From: Reclinomonas americana ATCC 50394 | Taxonomy: Eukaryota > Jakobida > Jakobea > Jakobida | Assembly (NCBI GenBank): GCA_048213135.1 | Contig: PS015022.1 | Coordinates: 26,619 to 90,618, forward strand | DNA length: 64,000 nucleotides | Direction of reading: 5' to 3' | Made by a program: the position numbers and the translations under genes | In this document: positions 1-7,833 of the stretch, piece after piece | Layout: every line of letters begins with the position of its first letter | Numbering within the stretch: the first letter of the stretch is position 1 | Notes under the pieces: generated by a model | Seen by the model: only the letters and a program-made list of their open reading frames with translations | Databases searched by the model: none | What the model was told of the DNA's origin: nothing

Positions 1-351
1 CGCAGTCACGACCAGTACAATACGACGATCTATGGTCAGGATGACCGTTACAGAGGCGTGTTCGGGCGTCGCGACGTGGTGTTCGCCAGCCCGGAAGACA
101 TCGCGCGCCTCGGGCTGGCGGCGGGGGACCGGGTGGACCTTGCGGCGGCATTCGACGAGGGCGGGCGGCGTGTGGCGCGGGGCTTTACCCTGGTGGCGAG
201 GGATATCCCGCCCGGCTGTCTGGCGGCTTATTATCCCGAGACCAATGTGGTGATCGCGCTGGACGACCATGACCAGCGCTCGGGGACCCCGGCCTACAAG
301 TCCGCGCCCGTCCGCCTTCGTCGATCAGCGCTCAACGAAAGCGGTTGTTAG
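1..351 (+). CDS. C-terminal fragment of a molybdopterin oxidoreductase (FdhF/YdeP type)
   Basis: The reading frame is open from the first base, so the start lies outside the window; it ends in TAG at 349-351. The visible 116 residues resemble the C-terminal molydopterin-dinucleotide-binding barrel of formate-dehydrogenase-like FdhF/YdeP proteins. They include the stretch HDQYNTTIYG near the window start, then FGRRDVVF, then a segment typical of this beta-barrel (ASPEDIARLGLAAGDRVDL). Such enzymes carry a molybdenum cofactor, but the catalytic domains are off-window, so no substrate can be named. The downstream acetyltransferase gene starts close behind or overlaps slightly, which suggests one bacterial operon. 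The family call rests on this short C-terminus. Confidence 0.72.
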   Translation, partial: RSHDQYNTTIYGQDDRYRGVFGRRDVVFASPEDIARLGLAAGDRVDLAAAFDEGGRRVARGFTLVARDIPPGCLAAYYPETNVVIALDDHDQRSGTPAYKSAPVRLRRSALNESGC

Positions 352-395
352 GAGGCTTTGGTCTAAATGCGCGCAGTCTAGGGAGACTTCGCCGC

Positions 396-1544
396 GTGCA
401 GGCTGATCGCATCCGTGTCGATATCGTCGACGTCGCCGCCTTGGGGGCGAGCGAGCGGTCTGCGTGGACGGCTCTACGTGCGGCGACTCCGGACTTGGCC
501 AGTCCTTACTTCGACCTTCGCTTTATCGAGGTCGCCGCCCAGGTCGCGCCGGGCGCAAGGCTGGCCGTGGTGCGCGACGGTGACGCCTTGCGGGGCTTCC
601 TGCCGTTCCAGAGGCGCGGCGCGCTCGTGCAGCCCCTGGCCGCGCCGCTCAGCGATTTCCACGGCCTGATCGCCGCGCCCGGTCTGTCGATCGCCCGGCT
701 GCTGCCGCATCTGCCCGGCGCGCGCCGCGCCCGGTTTGGCGGCTTGGTCGGCCCAAGCGCTGCGGACCTGGCGGGCCTGTCGCCGCGATCGGCCATGGCG
801 GCCGACCTTTCGCAAGGCTTCGACGCATACTTGGCGGGCCGCGATGCGCGCTTTCTCAAGGACAAGCGCCGGCGTCGGCGGGCGCTGGAGCGCGATCACG
901 GTCCGCTGTCCTTCTCTTTCGCGCCGGCGACGCTCGACGACGTGGCTTTGATCGTGGATCGAAAGCGGGCGCAGATCGCCCGGACGCATCAGTACGATGT
1001 GTTCGGTTGCGGATGGACCGCGACGCTGCTGGAGCGGCTCGCGACCTCCGGGACCGAGGATTTCGGCTTGCGCATGGCGATGTTGCGGGCAGGGGGCAAG
1101 ATGGTCGCGGCGGAACTCGGACTGTTGTCCGGTGCGCGCCATCACCTGTGGTTCCCGATCTACGAGCCCGCGTTCGCGCGCTACTCCCCCGGCGCGCTGA
1201 TGACGCTGGACACCCTGGAGGCGGCGGCGGGCCTGGGGGTCGAGCGGGTCGACTTCGGCGTTGACGCCGATAGCTACAAGCATGACTTCGCCGACCCGGC
1301 CGAGGTTGTCTTCGAGGGCTTGATCGAGCGGCGAGGCGGCGCGCGGGGTCAGTCGATGCGGACGATCGGCGCGTCGCGGCTGGCGCGGCGTTTCGACCGG
1401 ATTGTGGCCTGCGAGCCGGGTCTTGTCGGGCAACTTCGCGGGGGAGGCGGCTTCCTGACCGCGCTGGCCCGCCGTCATCCCCGGCTGGGCGCGGCGCTCG
1501 GCCTGAGCTTCGGTCTGGTCGGCCTGGCGCTGATGGTCGACTGA
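396..1544 (+). CDS. CelD/BcsL-like GNAT-family acetyltransferase
   Basis: This encodes about 382 residues of the GNAT-like fold found in CelD/BcsL (Acetyltransf_6) proteins, which act in polysaccharide or holdfast/cellulose-type export loci. An N-terminal half with YFDLRFIEVAAQV and a block ending PLSDFHGLIA is followed by a basic linker (KDKRRRRRALERDHG). The C-terminal acyltransferase half contains AAELGLLSGARHHLWFPIYE and a final LGVERVDFGVDADSYKHDF motif. I prefer the GTG at 396 because GGGAG lies about 10 bases upstream; an ATG at 345 in the same frame would overlap the preceding gene. A hydrophobic C-terminal tail (LGLSFGLVGLALMVD) may touch the membrane. Caulobacter HfsK belongs to this broad family, but orthology is not shown here. 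Confidence 0.72.
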   Translation: MQADRIRVDIVDVAALGASERSAWTALRAATPDLASPYFDLRFIEVAAQVAPGARLAVVRDGDALRGFLPFQRRGALVQPLAAPLSDFHGLIAAPGLSIARLLPHLPGARRARFGGLVGPSAADLAGLSPRSAMAADLSQGFDAYLAGRDARFLKDKRRRRRALERDHGPLSFSFAPATLDDVALIVDRKRAQIARTHQYDVFGCGWTATLLERLATSGTEDFGLRMAMLRAGGKMVAAELGLLSGARHHLWFPIYEPAFARYSPGALMTLDTLEAAAGLGVERVDFGVDADSYKHDFADPAEVVFEGLIERRGGARGQSMRTIGASRLARRFDRIVACEPGLVGQLRGGGGFLTALARRHPRLGAALGLSFGLVGLALMVD

Positions 1545-1654
1545 CCTTGCGCCGAACATGACTTCGGGGTCATGACCTCGAATTAAGTCGAAACGGTGTC
1601 AGGCGGTCGGTAGCTTCTCCCCATCGAATTCAACGCATCCCTGGGGAGACACTG

Positions 1655-2494
1655 ATGCGGGCTCTGACCACTCTGGCCGTTCTGGCCATCGCCACGACCG
1701 CCGCCGGCGCTGCTGCGGCCGCGCCTTCCGTCAAGATCAGGGACGCGGTCGCTCGCGTCGTCATCATCCCGGAGAACCGGGCTGACGTGAAGGTCGAGTT
1801 CCTGACCACCAACGCGTCCCTACCGCTCTCGGTGCGCCAGGAAGGCGAGCAGGTCGTGATCGATGGCGATCTGCGGATGAGCCGGATCAACGGCTGCAAC
1901 AGCCGTGGCGGCAAGGTCTTCGTGAAGGTGCGCGGCGTGGGCGATGTGTCCTACGACAATCTCCCGGAAGTCGCGGTGCGCACCCCGATGAACGTCAAGG
2001 TCCAGGCGGGGGGCGCGGTGTTTGGCTCCATCGGTCGCTCCGATAGCATCGAACTCGGCAACGCCGGTTGCGGCGATTGGACCATCGCCAACACCAAGGG
2101 CAAGCTGGAAATCAGTCAGGCTGGATCGGGTGGCGCCAAGGCCGGGACCGCGGCCTATGCCGAGATCAGCATCGCGGGTTCCGGCGATGTCTCTTCCCAA
2201 GCGATCGCCGGGGATCTGGAGGCCAATATCGCGGGCTCGGGCGACGTCTGGGTCGCCAGCATCGGCGGTAAGCTGGAAGGCAACATCGCCGGCTCGGGCG
2301 ACATCACCGTGGCCGGCGGCCGTAGCCGATCGGTCGAGGTCAGCGTGATGGGCTCGGGCGACGTCACCTTCAACGGTGAAGCGGGCGAGGTCGAGCTGTC
2401 TGTGATGGGCTCAGGCGACGTCAAGATCGCCAAGGTCACGGGCCCGGTGAAGAAACATGTAGCGGGCTCGGGCGACGTGATCATCGGCCAATAG
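1655..2494 (+). CDS. secreted DUF2807 (GIN-domain) beta-helix protein
   Basis: A 279-residue exported protein. The start is backed by CTGGGGAGAC 10 bases upstream. An Ala-rich signal peptide ([24 protein letters not shown]) is followed by a beta-rich region. The second half contains six regularly spaced copies of GSGD(V/I), at about 18-20-residue intervals, each preceded by Ala or Met. This is the signature of the DUF2807 / head-GIN family, whose known structures are right-handed beta-helices or beta-prisms. A Cys pair (NGCNS and NAGCGDW) may form a disulfide in the periplasm. Its function is unknown; membership in the family is clear from the repeat. A strong hairpin follows the stop, so the gene is probably the end of its transcript. 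Confidence 0.82.
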   Translation: MRALTTLAVLAIATTAAGAAAAAPSVKIRDAVARVVIIPENRADVKVEFLTTNASLPLSVRQEGEQVVIDGDLRMSRINGCNSRGGKVFVKVRGVGDVSYDNLPEVAVRTPMNVKVQAGGAVFGSIGRSDSIELGNAGCGDWTIANTKGKLEISQAGSGGAKAGTAAYAEISIAGSGDVSSQAIAGDLEANIAGSGDVWVASIGGKLEGNIAGSGDITVAGGRSRSVEVSVMGSGDVTFNGEAGEVELSVMGSGDVKIAKVTGPVKKHVAGSGDVIIGQ

Positions 2495-2524
2495 CGCCAC
2501 GGACATATATAGAGACACACTTGG

Positions 2525-2555
2525 AACGCCCCGGCGATCGTCTCGCCGGGGCGTT
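2525..2555 (+). terminator. intrinsic-terminator-like hairpin
   Basis: A perfect 13-bp inverted repeat (AACGCCCCGGCGA and its complement) closes a 5-base loop 30 bases after the DUF2807 stop. The U-tract behind it is weak (TTCTCG), so termination may need help, but position and stem strength fit a terminator. Confidence 0.68.
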
Positions 2556-2793
2556 CTCGCGTTCGAGGGCTTGCTTCGGGGCGGGGAGGGGCCTAGTCAG
2601 AACCCGCCCGACGACTCGCGTCCCACAAAGTCGCGACGAACCGGACAGAGCGCTTGACGAAACCGATTCCGGAACGTACAAGCGCGCCTCTGTTGGACCG
2701 GCTGTGAGCTCTCGGGCTCAAACGCGGTTCGCGAGACGCCCGGACATAGCGCCGCTAACCTTCCTCGGAAGGGGTGCAATATCTGGTCATCAC

Positions 2794-2815
2794 CCCCGAC
2801 AGGCGACTGTTGGGG
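2794..2815 (+). promoter_or_regulatory. hairpin in the leader of the S10 operon
   Basis: CCCCGACAG pairs with CTGTTGGGG around a GCGA tetraloop, and ACATTTGTTTT follows. It sits about 100 bases before rpsJ. It could be the terminator of an upstream transcript or an attenuator in the S10 leader. The 2556-2917 interval holds no gene that I can support; AGGAAA at 2903-2908 is the probable rpsJ ribosome-binding site. Confidence 0.4.
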
Positions 2816-2917
2816 ACATTTGTTTTGCGGACGCTGCGTACGGGGCTCATCTGAGTTCCGAGTTGGTCTTTGAAATGGTTCGAGACGCGGGCGCAGCCCA
2901 CTAGGAAACCGAGCGAT

Positions 2918-3086
2918 ATGGATCGTCAGAACATCCGCATCCGGCTCAAGGCCTTCGATCACCGCGTGTTGGATCATTCCACGCGCGAGATCGTCAATAC
3001 GGCCAAGCGTACGGGTGCGACGGTGCGGGGCCCCATCCCCCTGCCCACGCTTATCGAGAAATTCACTGTCAACCGCTCGCCGCACG
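2918..3086 (+). CDS. rpsJ: 30S ribosomal protein S10 (uS10), 3' part lost in gap
   Basis: The first 56 residues match bacterial S10, beginning [19 protein letters not shown] and including [20 protein letters not shown]10 is a component of the 30S head and also the NusE antitermination factor. The start is supported by AGGAAA 9 bases upstream. The sequence runs into a 20-N gap, so the last roughly 46 residues of a normal 102-residue S10 are absent. It heads the conserved order rpsJ-rplC-rplD-rplW. Confidence 0.95.
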
Positions 3087-3106
3087 NNNNNNNNNNNNNN
3101 NNNNNN
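3087..3106. other. 20-N assembly gap of nominal size
   Basis: The gap separates the middle of rpsJ from the 3' end of rplC. Given normal protein lengths, about 140 nt of rpsJ, a spacer and over 500 nt of rplC are missing, so 20 is a placeholder and not a measured length. Confidence 0.95.
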
Positions 3107-3306
3107 GGCCTGATCCTGGGTCAAGGGCGCTGTCCCCGGCCACGAAAGGCAGCTACGTGAAGGTTCGCGACGCCGTGAAGAAGGCTCTCCCCGCCGACGC
3201 TCCGCGTCCGGGCGCCTTCCGCAAGGCTGGCGAAGCTGCTCCGGCCGCTGCTGAGACCCCCGCTGAAGAGGCCCCCGCGGCTGCGACCGAAGAGGGCGAA
3301 GGCTAA
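3107..3306 (+). pseudogene. rplC: 50S ribosomal protein L3 (uL3), 3' fragment with two frameshifts (assembly artefact)
   Basis: The C-terminal end of L3 is recognisable after the gap as GLIL, then VKGAVPGHE, then [14 protein letters not shown], with an Ala/Glu-rich tail ending EEGEG before TAA at 3304-3306. These pieces lie in three frames because of two extra bases: one G in a GGG near 3118-3121 and one A in the AAA near 3141-3144. The tail is typical of Caulobacter-type L3. An essential gene is very unlikely to be broken, so these are read as sequencing errors. The stop overlaps the rplD start (TAATG), which implies translational coupling. Confidence 0.88.
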
Positions 3307-3946
3307 TGAAACTCGACGTCATCAAACTGGACGGCGGCAAGGCCGGTTCCGTTGATCTCGACGACGCCATCTTCGGCATCGACGAGATTCGCGGCGACAT
3401 CCTGCAGCGCGTCGTTACCTGGCAACTGGCCAAGCGCCGCTCGGGTAACCACAAGATTCAAGTTCGTAACGAGGTCTCTCGTACGAGCAAGAAGATGTAC
3501 AAGCAGAAGGGCACCGGCGGCGCCCGTCACGGTTCGCGCCGTGCGGCCCAGTTCGTCGGCGGCGCCAAGGCCCACGGTCCCGTGGTCCGCAGCCACGCCT
3601 TCGACCTGCCCAAGAAGATCCGCGCCCTGGCCCTGAAGCACGCTCTGTCGTCGAAGGCCAAGTCGGGCTCGCTGGTCGTCCTGGACAGCGCCGTTCTGAC
3701 CGAAGCCAAGACGGCCGCCCTGCGCGCCAACTTCGACAAGATCGGTCTGAAGAACGCCTTGGTCATCGCCGGTCCGGAAGTGGACGCGAACTTCAAGCTC
3801 GCCGCCCGCAACATCCCGAACGTGGATGTCCTGCCGAACGCCGGCCTGAACGTCTACGACGTGCTGCGTCGCCAGACCCTTCGTCCTGACCAAGGACCGC
3901 GGTCGAAGCGATCTCGGCTCGTTTCGCTGAGAAGGAAGCCGCCTAA
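3306..3946 (+). CDS. rplD: 50S ribosomal protein L4 (uL4), frameshifted near the 3' end by sequence errors
   Basis: L4 binds 23S rRNA and lines the exit tunnel; in some bacteria it represses its own operon. The open frame matches L4 from [11 protein letters not shown] through the conserved [19 protein letters not shown] loop to [11 protein letters not shown]. After about residue 191 the frame is lost. The expected ending ([10 protein letters not shown] then TAA at 3944-3946) reappears two frames on, because of an extra T near 3879-3881 and an extra C near 3896-3900. Removing the two bases gives about 212 residues, a normal length. TAATG links the gene to rplW. The errors, not biology, are the likely cause of the break. 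Confidence 0.92.
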
Positions 3947-3971
3947 TGGCCGCCACCGCTCGCCACTACGA
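3946..3971 (+). CDS. rplW: 50S ribosomal protein L23 (uL23), first 8 codons only
   Basis: ATGGCCGCCACCGCTCGCCACTACGA encodes MAATARHY plus a partial codon, the expected L23 N-terminus directly after rplD, before the large N gap. The assignment rests mainly on operon order. Confidence 0.7.
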
Positions 3972-4934
3972 NNNNNNNNNNNNNNNNNNNNNNNNNNNNN
4001 NNNNNNNNNNNNNNNNNNNNNNNNNNNNNNNNNNNNNNNNNNNNNNNNNNNNNNNNNNNNNNNNNNNNNNNNNNNNNNNNNNNNNNNNNNNNNNNNNNNN
4101 NNNNNNNNNNNNNNNNNNNNNNNNNNNNNNNNNNNNNNNNNNNNNNNNNNNNNNNNNNNNNNNNNNNNNNNNNNNNNNNNNNNNNNNNNNNNNNNNNNNN
4201 NNNNNNNNNNNNNNNNNNNNNNNNNNNNNNNNNNNNNNNNNNNNNNNNNNNNNNNNNNNNNNNNNNNNNNNNNNNNNNNNNNNNNNNNNNNNNNNNNNNN
4301 NNNNNNNNNNNNNNNNNNNNNNNNNNNNNNNNNNNNNNNNNNNNNNNNNNNNNNNNNNNNNNNNNNNNNNNNNNNNNNNNNNNNNNNNNNNNNNNNNNNN
4401 NNNNNNNNNNNNNNNNNNNNNNNNNNNNNNNNNNNNNNNNNNNNNNNNNNNNNNNNNNNNNNNNNNNNNNNNNNNNNNNNNNNNNNNNNNNNNNNNNNNN
4501 NNNNNNNNNNNNNNNNNNNNNNNNNNNNNNNNNNNNNNNNNNNNNNNNNNNNNNNNNNNNNNNNNNNNNNNNNNNNNNNNNNNNNNNNNNNNNNNNNNNN
4601 NNNNNNNNNNNNNNNNNNNNNNNNNNNNNNNNNNNNNNNNNNNNNNNNNNNNNNNNNNNNNNNNNNNNNNNNNNNNNNNNNNNNNNNNNNNNNNNNNNNN
4701 NNNNNNNNNNNNNNNNNNNNNNNNNNNNNNNNNNNNNNNNNNNNNNNNNNNNNNNNNNNNNNNNNNNNNNNNNNNNNNNNNNNNNNNNNNNNNNNNNNNN
4801 NNNNNNNNNNNNNNNNNNNNNNNNNNNNNNNNNNNNNNNNNNNNNNNNNNNNNNNNNNNNNNNNNNNNNNNNNNNNNNNNNNNNNNNNNNNNNNNNNNNN
4901 NNNNNNNNNNNNNNNNNNNNNNNNNNNNNNNNNN
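3972..4934. other. 963-base N gap joining bacterial and eukaryotic sequence
   Basis: All bases are N. Sequence character changes completely across it, from an unspliced alphaproteobacterial operon to intron-bearing eukaryotic DNA. It is best read as a scaffolding join between unrelated contigs. Confidence 0.95.
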
Positions 4935-5525
4935 CGTTTTCACTTTTTTGTTTTTATTTTATCATCCACTCTTGCGTCGTCGTGACTGCAGGGGAGGAGA
5001 GGGTGGTGGGTTACTGTGATGGTTCCCATTCTCTCTCTTTTTCCATGTCGTGTTGTTGTTGTTTTTTTTTGTGGTCGTTGTGTGCTGGTTGACGAGAGCG
5101 AGACGGTGCGAGTGTTTTATTAATCCACCTTGGTTGTCGACAGACATTGCTTTTATTTTGTGGACGTGTCTTTGTCTGTTTGGTACGAGGTGCTTGCTGC
5201 CGTTCTTTTGGTAAGAGAAAACGAAGGGGTGGGAAGTGCGGGGTGGCGAGGGAGAGGGAGGAAGAAGAACTGTGAATGAAGAAATACAACTGTGCTTGTG
5301 ATCAAACATGTTGTTGTTTGTCGTGGGAGCGTGTTTCTGCAAGGGTGGGAGGATAGCTGCTGGGATTCGATGTTCGTCGTCTTGGTGGACGGAGACAGCA
5401 GCATCGATTGGGATCGAGAGTGTAAGCAAATGTCGCTGTTCCGACGAAACTGTAATTTACAGTCCTGATGTCCGAGAATTTATCGTTTTTTTCGCGGTTT
5501 GTACGAGAGAAACGTGAGCACTGAA
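4935..5525 (+). other. eukaryotic 5' flank without a recognisable gene
   Basis: The interval is T/G-rich (for example the poly-T and GTTGTTGTT stretches at 5035-5075), has no convincing coding frame and no spliceable exon set. It probably holds the promoter and 5' UTR of the BTB gene that starts at 5526. Confidence 0.5.
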
Positions 5526-7174
5526 ATGTCGACCGCAGCAGCACCAGCACCACCAGCAACGACGACGACAAGACGCAGTGCGTCTGGAGCGCGTCCGACT
5601 GCTCTTGTCGCGACCGCCAGTCCCACTGGCGTTGCGGGACGACGGAGTAGTGTGGCGGCGATCACGCCAGTGCGGCGGCAGTCGCGACAACACGTTCCAC
5701 ACGACGCCTATCTGCAAGAGTTGTTGCTGTTGGAGGCGGCACTGGAGGGCGCTGGTGGGTCACGTGGAGACGATGCGCTGTGCTCAGAGGAGGACGAGGA
5801 GGTGGAGGAGGCGGATGAAGACGTTCGTGACAATCACGACGTGCTGGTCATGAGAGATTCTCCGGCAGTGTCGACGTCGCTGTCGTCGACGCCTCCACGA
5901 CGCAGGTCGCCGAGCACTGTGGCCGATGGCTTCCGCTATCAGAACGTTGCGTGTGGAAGCATGCAGAGTCAGAGTCAAGTTCGTTGTTCTCATTTGTGCT
6001 GCTGCTGTGCAGGCGGGTGGTGTGATTGAGGTGTGGCGCTCGCTCTTCCGCACTGGTGAGTACGCCGATGTGACGATCTTGACTGGTGCTGAGGAGACGC
6101 CGATTCGCGCGCATCGACTGGTGCTGACGGCCTTCTCCAAGTACTTTCGCGACTGCCTCGGCGACACCTTTTGGCAGGAGAGCAGTGGAGTGATTCGCAA
6201 GCCGAATGTGCGACCGGCAGTCATGAACGAACTGCTGCGTTACTGGTACACGGGCGAGGTGGAGGCACAGGGTGAGATGGTGTATGAGCTGATGCTGGCG
6301 GCGGAGGAGCTGCTGGAGGAGGACTTGCGGCTGGCATGCGAGGAGCACATTATGCAAGGCATTGGATTCGACAATGCGGTGGCGTTCCTCGATCGCATCA
6401 CCAGCGGCCAGATGTATCACGATGGACGGCTGCGCGACGCGGCGCTGGCCGTCATCGACGCCCACTTTTCAGTGGCCATGAGTGCGCCTTCGGCTAAGCG
6501 TGTTTCCGAGGCCACAATGAGCACGGTTCGTGTAAGACGACAATGTGTGTTATGGCTGGTGTTGCGTATCTCACCTTTCTTTGCAGATCCTCAGCCGCGA
6601 CGAGATCTGTGTCCCAGACGAGGACACAGTGTGGCAGGCGCTGGCTGGCTGGGGTCGCTGTCAGGCCAATGTGCTGGAGACAGACGTCAGTCGGTGGACC
6701 GAGGCAGAGCGCACTCGGTTCCGCGACGCCATTCTGCCCCTCAGCCGCCACATTCGACCGCTGCTCATCACCCCCAAGTTCTTCGCCACCGACGTGGAGA
6801 GCACCAACGTGTTCTCCATGGAAGTCGTGCTGGAAAGGTACCGCCTGCACGCCAACCCAGACGCGATGCGAGCAAGCCGCGACCACAACGATCCGCGACT
6901 GCGCCAGCGTGGTCTTGCCGCCGCCATGGCCGCCGCACTGCTCGACCGCAGCTCCAGCGATCGCTCAGCGACGAGTGGCAGCAGCAACAGCAGCAGTAGC
7001 AGCTCGAGGAGTCACCGCGGGAGCCCGGCTCCGGCACTGTCGACCATTGTGGCAGGCGCGCAGTTCCGCAATGCCAAGTCTGGTGGTGGCGGCAGTGGCG
7101 GCAATAGCAGTCGATCGACACCAGTGCGATCGCTGTACGGTGGGAACGCGACGCCCACTCGCGATCGCATGTAG
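5526..7174 (+). CDS. BTB/POZ-BACK domain protein without Kelch repeats
   Basis: Three exons (5526-5945, 6013-6525, 6587-7174), all with phase-0 junctions, give about 506 residues. The N-terminal 140 residues are a low-complexity Ser/Arg/acidic leader. Exon 2 carries a BTB fold (EYADVTILTG, AHRLVLTAFSKYFRDCL) followed by a BACK region (ELMLAAEELLEEDLRLACEE) that continues into exon 3 (TVWQALAGWGRC, LITPKFFATDV). The tail is a Ser/Gly-rich disordered segment and no Kelch, MATH or zinc finger is visible. BTB-BACK proteins usually dimerise and bind Cullin-3 as substrate adaptors, so an E3-adaptor role is inferred from family. Donors are GTTGCG (5946) and GTTCGT (6526); acceptors end GCAG. Confidence 0.8.
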
Positions 7175-7274
7175 CACGAGACAGTGGAACTGAGTAGTGA
7201 GGGTGAAGTGAGAGGAAAAAACTGCGATAACGAACGCCAAGCGCGCACTGTAAATCAACAACAATCAATCAATC

Positions 7275-7812
7275 ATGGGTGACCAAGACGGAGGAGATCT
7301 GCAGGGCGCACTGCTGAGCATGCTGCAGGTCATCATGCGTAAAGCCCAGTCGCCTCTCAACGGTCTCTCACACAAACACAAACACACAGCAAACCAAGTG
7401 TTGGAAGGAGACTGAGAAACTGCAGGTGTGTGAGGGAGTGTGGAGCCTGCGTGTCTTTGTGTGCTCACTCTCGCGCAGGAGTGTGCACAGCAGCACCAGT
7501 TGACTGCCGCCTCCATGGCATCGCTGAGCAACTCGCCATGTGTGTCTCACGGAGAGGTGCGCATCACGAGTGCGTGCATCTTGTGGTCTTGTCACCTCCC
7601 TCACTGACACGTGCATCACACAGGCCATGGTCAAGTGCATCTCCACCGAGTTCAATCGCATGCTGGACCACTGTCAAGCGCAGAATACGCGAGTTCGTGA
7701 TTGCATTGAGTCGGCGACACTGGCGACTGTCGACGCGAAATGCCGCGGTGATTATGACGGCTTGGTGCAGTGCTTGACGGAGTACGCACTGGGAGATGGC
7801 GTGCAGAAGTGA
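7275..7812 (+). CDS. small cysteine-rich protein, possibly CHCH-like
   Basis: A short gene starts at ATG 7275 and ends with TGA at 7810-7812. The last exon, after CACAG at about 7622, reads AMVKCISTEFNRMLDHC and then DCIESATLATVDAKC and YDGLVQC, giving spaced cysteines in predicted helices reminiscent of twin-CX9C intermembrane-space proteins. The middle exon probably starts after CGCGCAG near 7480 and ends before GTGCGC at about 7557. The first donor is uncertain (GTCATC at 7329 or GTAAAG at 7339, which change the phase), so only the last exon is firm. Spacing does not match a canonical CX9C pair exactly, and the family is a guess. Confidence 0.42.
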
Positions 7813-7833
7813 ATTCGTTACGCTTTTCTTTTT

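Noticed and set aside
474-1559. A 361-codon open frame on the minus strand opposite the CelD-like gene
   Set aside because: It is an antisense shadow in high-GC coding sequence; the plus frame has family motifs and a ribosome-binding site.
1-3971. Horizontal gene transfer of bacterial genes into the eukaryote
   Set aside because: The segment is an intact operon with bacterial signals, no introns and no bridging sequence; contamination or mis-scaffolding is simpler.
3306-5019. Long open frames that run through the N gap on both strands
   Set aside because: They exist only because N codons contain no stops; no protein is supported across the gap.
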